Source: Streptomyces sp. SCSIO 30461 (GTDB lineage: Bacteria > Actinomycetota > Actinomycetes > Streptomycetales > Streptomycetaceae). From it: a stretch of DNA of 64,000 bases. Below are positions 60,521 to 64,000 of this stretch, piece by piece. Under the pieces are notes generated by a model. That model had not been told where the DNA came from and did no database searches. It saw nothing but the letters and a program-made list of their open reading frames with translations. The translations under genes were made by a program, and so were the position numbers. Location: contig NZ_CP146101.1 in the NCBI RefSeq assembly GCF_037023745.1, positions 7,022,001-7,086,000 of the forward strand, read 5' to 3'. The number at the start of each line of letters is the position of its first letter. The stretch's first letter is position 1.

Positions 60521-61183
60521 CTACGCGGACAGCCGCTCAGCCACCAGCACGGCCTCGGCGAGGGTGTCCACCACCGGAACCCCGGCCACCCGAAGGCTGG
60601 CCGTGCTGTGCGACCCGCCGGAGTACAGCACCGCACGGGCACCCACGTGGCGGGCCGCCACGGCGTCGTCCACCGCGTCACCGATCACCACGATGCGCTC
60701 CGGCGCGACGCCCTCGAGCGCGGCCAGATGGCGCACCATGTGCTCGGCCTTGCCGGTGTGGGAGCCGCCGATCCGGCCGTCGACCCGGGTGAAGCGCGCC
60801 TCGATGCCGTGCCTCCGCACGATCGGCAGCAGGTGCTCGTGCGGAGCCAGCGAGAGCAGCGACTGCGTACGGCCCGCCGCCTGGCGCTCCGCGAGCAGCT
60901 CGGCTGCGCCTGTCGTGAGCCCGCAGGCGTCCGCGCGCTGCCAGTAGTGCCGGTGGAACACCTCGTCCATGACGGCCCACTCGGCGTCCGTGGGAAATCG
61001 GCCCATGAGGCGTTCGTAGAACCGGGGCACCGGCACGCAGTACAGGTCCCGGTAGCGCTCCAGCGTGATCGGCTCCAGCCCGATCTCCGCGAAGGACGCG
61101 TTGGTCGCCTCGATGACGGCGTGGATGTCATCGAGGAGTGTGCCGTTCCAGTCCCAGACCAGATGCGTGCTCTGCTTCCCCAT
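60521..61183 (-). CDS. HAD superfamily hydrolase (phosphatase, Gph-like)
   Basis: A 220-residue HAD phosphatase. Motif I is WDWNGTLLDD (nucleophile Asp near residue 11); note WDWN rather than the usual FDxDGT: the second Asp of DxD is Asn. Motif II Ser in SLLSLAP, motif III Lys in HTGKAEHM and motif IV GDAVDD are present. The DWNGTL variant is common in the Gph/PgmB-like branch of actinobacteria. Substrate is probably a small phosphate ester. ATG 61183. Confidence 0.9.
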   Translation of the reverse strand: MGKQSTHLVWDWNGTLLDDIHAVIEATNASFAEIGLEPITLERYRDLYCVPVPRFYERLMGRFPTDAEWAVMDEVFHRHYWQRADACGLTTGAAELLAERQAAGRTQSLLSLAPHEHLLPIVRRHGIEARFTRVDGRIGGSHTGKAEHMVRHLAALEGVAPERIVVIGDAVDDAVAARHVGARAVLYSGGSHSTASLRVAGVPVVDTLAEAVLVAERLSA

Positions 61184-61295
61184 GGCAGGAAACCGTACCT
61201 CCCTGGTCGGACACCGCCTCCGCAGACCGGACCGCGGTCCTGATCAGCCCTCGACCCTGGTCAGCCGTCGGCCCGGAGCGTCCGATCGACCGGGG

Positions 61296-61802
61296 TCAGC
61301 CGATGAGCCCGGGGATCTCCTGCACCCCGAACCACAGCAGCTCATGGTCCTCGGCACCGTCCACGACGAACCGGGCGTCGTCGTCCCCGTGGTCCGCGGC
61401 GCCGAGCGCGTCCGCCGCCGCCGCCACATCGGCTTCGGCCTCGTCGGAGTCCACGTGCACCGACGCCGCCTTCCTCAGCGACACCGCCGAGCCGATCCGC
61501 ACCTCACCGAGCGAGGCGGAGCCGAGTCCATGTCCGGGATCGGCGACCGCCTCACCGTCGGGCACGTCCACCGCGACCACGACGCGGCGCCGGACCGCGT
61601 CCGGGCTCCCGGCGAGCAGCCGCAGCGAGGCCGCCGCCGCCCTGCTGAGCGCGGCGTACTCGAGTTCCTCGATGTCGTCGGAGACGTACCACTCCCGCAG
61701 CGCAGGCGTGACGGCATAGGCCGTCAGCGGCCCGGGACCCAGTTCACCCGCCTTGTACGCCTCTGCGAGACCGGGGGTGGTCAGGGGTACGTAGACGCGC
61801 AT
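61296..61802 (-). CDS. Conserved actinobacterial protein (DUF6912-like)
   Basis: A 168-residue acidic protein starting MRVYVPLTTPGLAEAYKAGELG, with LTAYAVTPALREWYVSDDIEELEYAALSRAA and a C-terminal VDGAEDHELLWFGVQEIPGL. This is a pattern I recognise from conserved single-copy Streptomyces proteins near secA (assigned to DUF6912 from memory). No catalytic motif, signal peptide or membrane helix. It lies 112 bases upstream of the HAD gene on the same strand. Function unknown. Confidence 0.82.
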   Translation of the reverse strand: MRVYVPLTTPGLAEAYKAGELGPGPLTAYAVTPALREWYVSDDIEELEYAALSRAAAASLRLLAGSPDAVRRRVVVAVDVPDGEAVADPGHGLGSASLGEVRIGSAVSLRKAASVHVDSDEAEADVAAAADALGAADHGDDDARFVVDGAEDHELLWFGVQEIPGLIG

Positions 61803-61936
61803 GTCCGGCCGCTTTCGTCGTCGGGTGAACACCTAAGGATACGTGTGCGATCGCCCATCAGAGTGCTCCGAGCGCGCCTCACGGAGTCGCTCCGAACACA
61901 GGAGGAAAGCCCTCCACCAGGCCCCACGCCCGCCTC

Positions 61937-61954
61937 ATCACCCTGATGGGTGAT
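61937..61954. promoter_or_regulatory. Dyad upstream of the Rv3235-like gene
   Basis: ATCACCC-TGAT-GGGTGAT, 18 bp with a 4-nt centre, lies ~120 bases upstream of the next start codon. Possible operator; the regulator is unknown. Confidence 0.35.
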
Positions 61955-62020
61955 TCCTCGCGCCTATAGCGCACACATGGAGCCGACTTGCCACCGCACC
62001 ACTACTCCACGTAGACAACC

Positions 62021-62048
62021 CACTACCGAAAGTTACTCACTGGTAGTG
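62021..62048. promoter_or_regulatory. Inverted repeat close to the Rv3235-like ribosome-binding site
   Basis: CACTACC (62021-62027) and GGTAGTG (62042-62048) frame an AT-richer 14-bp centre, ending 27 bases before the ATG. It may be an operator or a leader hairpin. Confidence 0.35.
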
Positions 62049-62075
62049 AAACGGGTACCGAAAGGGGCGACAGCC

Positions 62076-62516
62076 ATGGACCATCCCCCGGCTCCGCATC
62101 GCACCGCGCCCGGCGGGCGCCACGACAGTCGTGGCCCGGGGCGTCTCGCACCGGCTCGCGCGGGGGCGCCGGCAAGACGCTCCCAGCTCCCCCGCTACTG
62201 GTTCGCGGAGCGACTGCTCGCCGTGCTCAGCGGCAGCCGCCCGGTTCACTGGATGCTCGGCCACACGGTAGGGGACGGCTACGAGCATCTGGTCCGACTG
62301 GCCCCGAGCAGCCCGCTCGCCGCGAACGGCCCGCGACCGGTCCTGCGGCACTGCGACCAGTGCGTCCCGCGCCCTGGGGTCATCGAGGCCTTCGCCCGGA
62401 TCAGCGCGGGCGAACGCATGACGGCCATGGCGTTCCGCCTGGAGCAGGGCGCCGACCTGCGTTGGCGCTGCGCGGCCGTGGAACTGGGCGGCGAGCGGAT
62501 CACGGTCCACATGTGA
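62076..62516 (+). CDS. Rv3235 family protein
   Basis: A 146-residue protein from ATG 62076, with AAGGGG 8 bases upstream. After a ~45-residue disordered head, the conserved domain begins FAERLLAVLSGSRPVHWMLGHT, and runs through EAFARISAGERMTAMAFRLEQGADLRWRCAAVELG. The family is named for M. tuberculosis Rv3235, which also lies near secA1. Function unknown. It converges on secA. Confidence 0.87.
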   Translation: MDHPPAPHRTAPGGRHDSRGPGRLAPARAGAPARRSQLPRYWFAERLLAVLSGSRPVHWMLGHTVGDGYEHLVRLAPSSPLAANGPRPVLRHCDQCVPRPGVIEAFARISAGERMTAMAFRLEQGADLRWRCAAVELGGERITVHM

Positions 62517-62538
62517 GCGGGCGGGCGTGGGACCACTC

Positions 62539-62588
62539 GACGGCCGTGGGCCGGGCACCGGTCAGCCGGTGCCCGGCCCACGGCCGTC
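62539..62588. terminator. Bidirectional terminator between Rv3235-like gene and secA
   Basis: A perfect 23-bp inverted repeat (62539-62561 with 62566-62588) around a 4-nt loop, the longest stem in the window, midway between convergent stop codons. Confidence 0.9.
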
Positions 62589-62640
62589 ACTTCAGTTCGG
62601 AGCGCGGTACGGGGTCCTCGGACGAGGGCCCCGCACGGGA

Positions 62641-64000
62641 CTACTTCTTGCGGCGGCGACCGCCCGTGCTCTTCTGCGCCTTGCGGCGCTCCGCACGCGT
62701 CATGCCGTCCGACTCGGACCGCGCCGGGCCGCCGTCACTGGCGAAGTCGCCCTCGACGACTCCGCCCTCGCCGTCGACCGTGGGCGCGGAGAAGTGGAGC
62801 CGGTCCGGGCGCTGCGGGGCGTCCAGGCCCTTGGCGCGGATCTCGGGGCGCCCGGCGCCCGCGGGCACCGCGTCCTCCTTCTCGAGGGAGGCCTTCCCGG
62901 CCGCGTCCCGGACCGGGACCTCCTCGACCTGCTGCTCGACCTGGACCTCCAGGTTGAACAGGTAGCCGACGGACTCCTCCTTGATGCCGTCCATCATCGC
63001 GGTGAACATGTCGAAGCCCTCGCGCTGGTACTCGACCAGCGGATCCTTCTGGGCCATCGCCCGCAGACCGATGCCCTCCTGGAGGTAGTCCATCTCGTAG
63101 AGGTGCTCGCGCCACTTGCGGTCCAGCACGGACAGCACCACGCGCCGCTCCAGCTCGCGCATGATGTCCGAGCCGAGCTGCTTCTCGCGCTCGTCGTACT
63201 GCTCATAGATGTCGTCCATGATCGTCTCGGAGATGAACTCGGCGGTGATACCGGCCCGGTCTCCGGCCGCGTCCTCGAGCTCCTCGATGGTGGCCTTCAC
63301 CGGGTAGAGCTGCTTGAAGGCGCCCCACAGGCGGTCCAGGTCCCAGTCCTCGGCGAAGCCCTCGACGGTCTCCGCCTGGACGTACGCCTCGATGGTGTCG
63401 TCCATGAAGTGGCGGATCTGCTCGTGCAGGTCCTCGCCCTCAAGCACCCGGCGGCGCTCGGCGTAGATGACCTTACGCTGGCGGTTGAGCACGTCGTCGT
63501 ACTTCAGGACGTTCTTGCGCGTCTCGAAGTTCTGCTGCTCGACCTGCGACTGGGCGGACGCGATCGCGCGCGTCACCATCTTGTTCTCGATCGGGACATC
63601 GTCCGGAACGTTGGCCATGGACATGACCCGCTCCACCATCTGCGCCTTGAACAGACGCATCAGATCGTCACCGAGCGAGAGGTAGAAACGGGACTCGCCA
63701 GGGTCGCCCTGACGGCCGGAACGACCGCGCAGCTGGTTGTCGATCCGCCGCGACTCGTGCCGCTCGGTGCCCAGCACATACAGGCCGCCGAGCGACTTGA
63801 CCTCCTCGAACTCCGCCTTGACGGCCTGCTCCGCCTTCTCCCGCGCGGTGGGAAGGGCGGCGGCCCACTCCTCGACGTGGTCGACCGGGTCGAGGCCGCG
63901 CTGGCGCAGCTCCGCCTCGGCGAGGTCGTCCGGGTTGCCGCCGAGCTTGATGTCCGTGCCACGGCCGGCCATGTTCGTGGCGACCGTGACCGCGCCCTTG
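62641..64000 (-). CDS. secA: Preprotein translocase ATPase SecA, 3' part
   Basis: The C-terminal ~452 residues are visible; the start lies beyond the window end. The opening [20 protein letters not shown] is the helicase motif of the second nucleotide-binding fold, with [13 protein letters not shown] (arginine-finger region) next. The helical scaffold and wing domains follow ([20 protein letters not shown]). The C terminus is Glu/Gly-rich and ends in a basic tail ([16 protein letters not shown]) without the zinc-binding CxCx8CH motif of many SecA proteins, as usual for actinobacterial SecA1. It drives protein export through SecYEG. Confidence 0.95.
   Translation of the reverse strand, partial: KGAVTVATNMAGRGTDIKLGGNPDDLAEAELRQRGLDPVDHVEEWAAALPTAREKAEQAVKAEFEEVKSLGGLYVLGTERHESRRIDNQLRGRSGRQGDPGESRFYLSLGDDLMRLFKAQMVERVMSMANVPDDVPIENKMVTRAIASAQSQVEQQNFETRKNVLKYDDVLNRQRKVIYAERRRVLEGEDLHEQIRHFMDDTIEAYVQAETVEGFAEDWDLDRLWGAFKQLYPVKATIEELEDAAGDRAGITAEFISETIMDDIYEQYDEREKQLGSDIMRELERRVVLSVLDRKWREHLYEMDYLQEGIGLRAMAQKDPLVEYQREGFDMFTAMMDGIKEESVGYLFNLEVQVEQQVEEVPVRDAAGKASLEKEDAVPAGAGRPEIRAKGLDAPQRPDRLHFSAPTVDGEGGVVEGDFASDGGPARSESDGMTRAERRKAQKSTGGRRRKK

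Overview
The window is high-GC actinobacterial DNA, almost certainly a Streptomyces chromosome. Evidence: third-position GC bias throughout, frequent GTG/TTG starts, tagless intrinsic hairpins without U-tracts, an ssrA tag peptide of the Streptomyces type (ANTKRDSFALAA), the pkaA/pkaB kinase pair, matA/matB, a MsiK-style sugar importer lacking its own ATPase, and a LAETG-anchored surface protein. From memory the gene order closely follows the S. coelicolor core chromosome from about SCO2927 (hppD) through hupA (SCO2950), sigU (SCO2954), matAB (SCO2963/2962), pkaAB (SCO2974/2973) and the large NAD-glutamate dehydrogenase to secA. I could not run a search, so this synteny is recollection, not a result. 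There is no prophage, insertion sequence, CRISPR array or biosynthetic cluster.

Layout. 1-8.7 kb: end of a TPR protein, tyrosine catabolism gene hppD with a divergent Lrp/AsnC regulator, an exported Lon-domain protease, an IclR regulator, a DEAD-type helicase, a Doc-type toxin-antitoxin pair and an MFS transporter. 9-13.8 kb: a translationally coupled three-subunit xanthine dehydrogenase/aldehyde oxidase-like operon with unusual features. 14.4-17.5 kb: DUF3039, YqgE, murA and hupA. 17.9-24.6 kb: malic enzyme, a probable small RNA with a SigR-like promoter, HelD-like helicase, the sigU/rsuA-type ECF sigma and anti-sigma pair, and a CGNR zinc-finger protein. 24.7-27.3 kb: nitrate transporter narK and regulator nnaR, with a GlnR-box-like site. 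27.4-31.9 kb: the matA-matB-acyltransferase operon for an extracellular aminoglycan. 32-34.4 kb: divergent LysR regulator and MFS pump. 34.5-38.4 kb: ssrA, smpB, an S41 protease, ftsX, ftsE (trans-translation and cell-division/wall hydrolase control). 38.7-45 kb: a tiny zinc-ribbon membrane protein, a repeat-stalk surface protein, prfB, pkaB and pkaA. 45.2-48.5 kb: an EssC/FtsK-like FHA protein with degenerate nucleotide-binding sites. 48.6-52.4 kb: a carbohydrate ABC importer. 52.5-54.3 kb: TetR regulator, TagG-type exporter permease and an internally deleted remnant of its ATPase gene tagH. 54.4-64 kb: the 180-kDa-class NAD-glutamate dehydrogenase, a DJ-1/PfpI protein, a HAD phosphatase, two conserved actinobacterial proteins and the 3' part of secA.

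The most noteworthy points are: (1) a tagH remnant whose start and last eight codons survive out of frame after an internal deletion, leaving the permease without its cognate ATPase; (2) a structured small RNA between the malic enzyme and helicase genes whose upstream sequence matches the SigR consensus GGAAT-N18-GTT exactly; (3) an inverted repeat that could sequester the ribosome-binding site of the HelD-like gene; (4) a molybdenum hydroxylase large subunit lacking the catalytic glutamate motif; (5) an EssC-like protein with arginine in place of the Walker A lysine; (6) a sugar permease with a roughly 160-residue extracytoplasmic insertion; and (7) many long perfect palindromes used as terminators or candidate operators.
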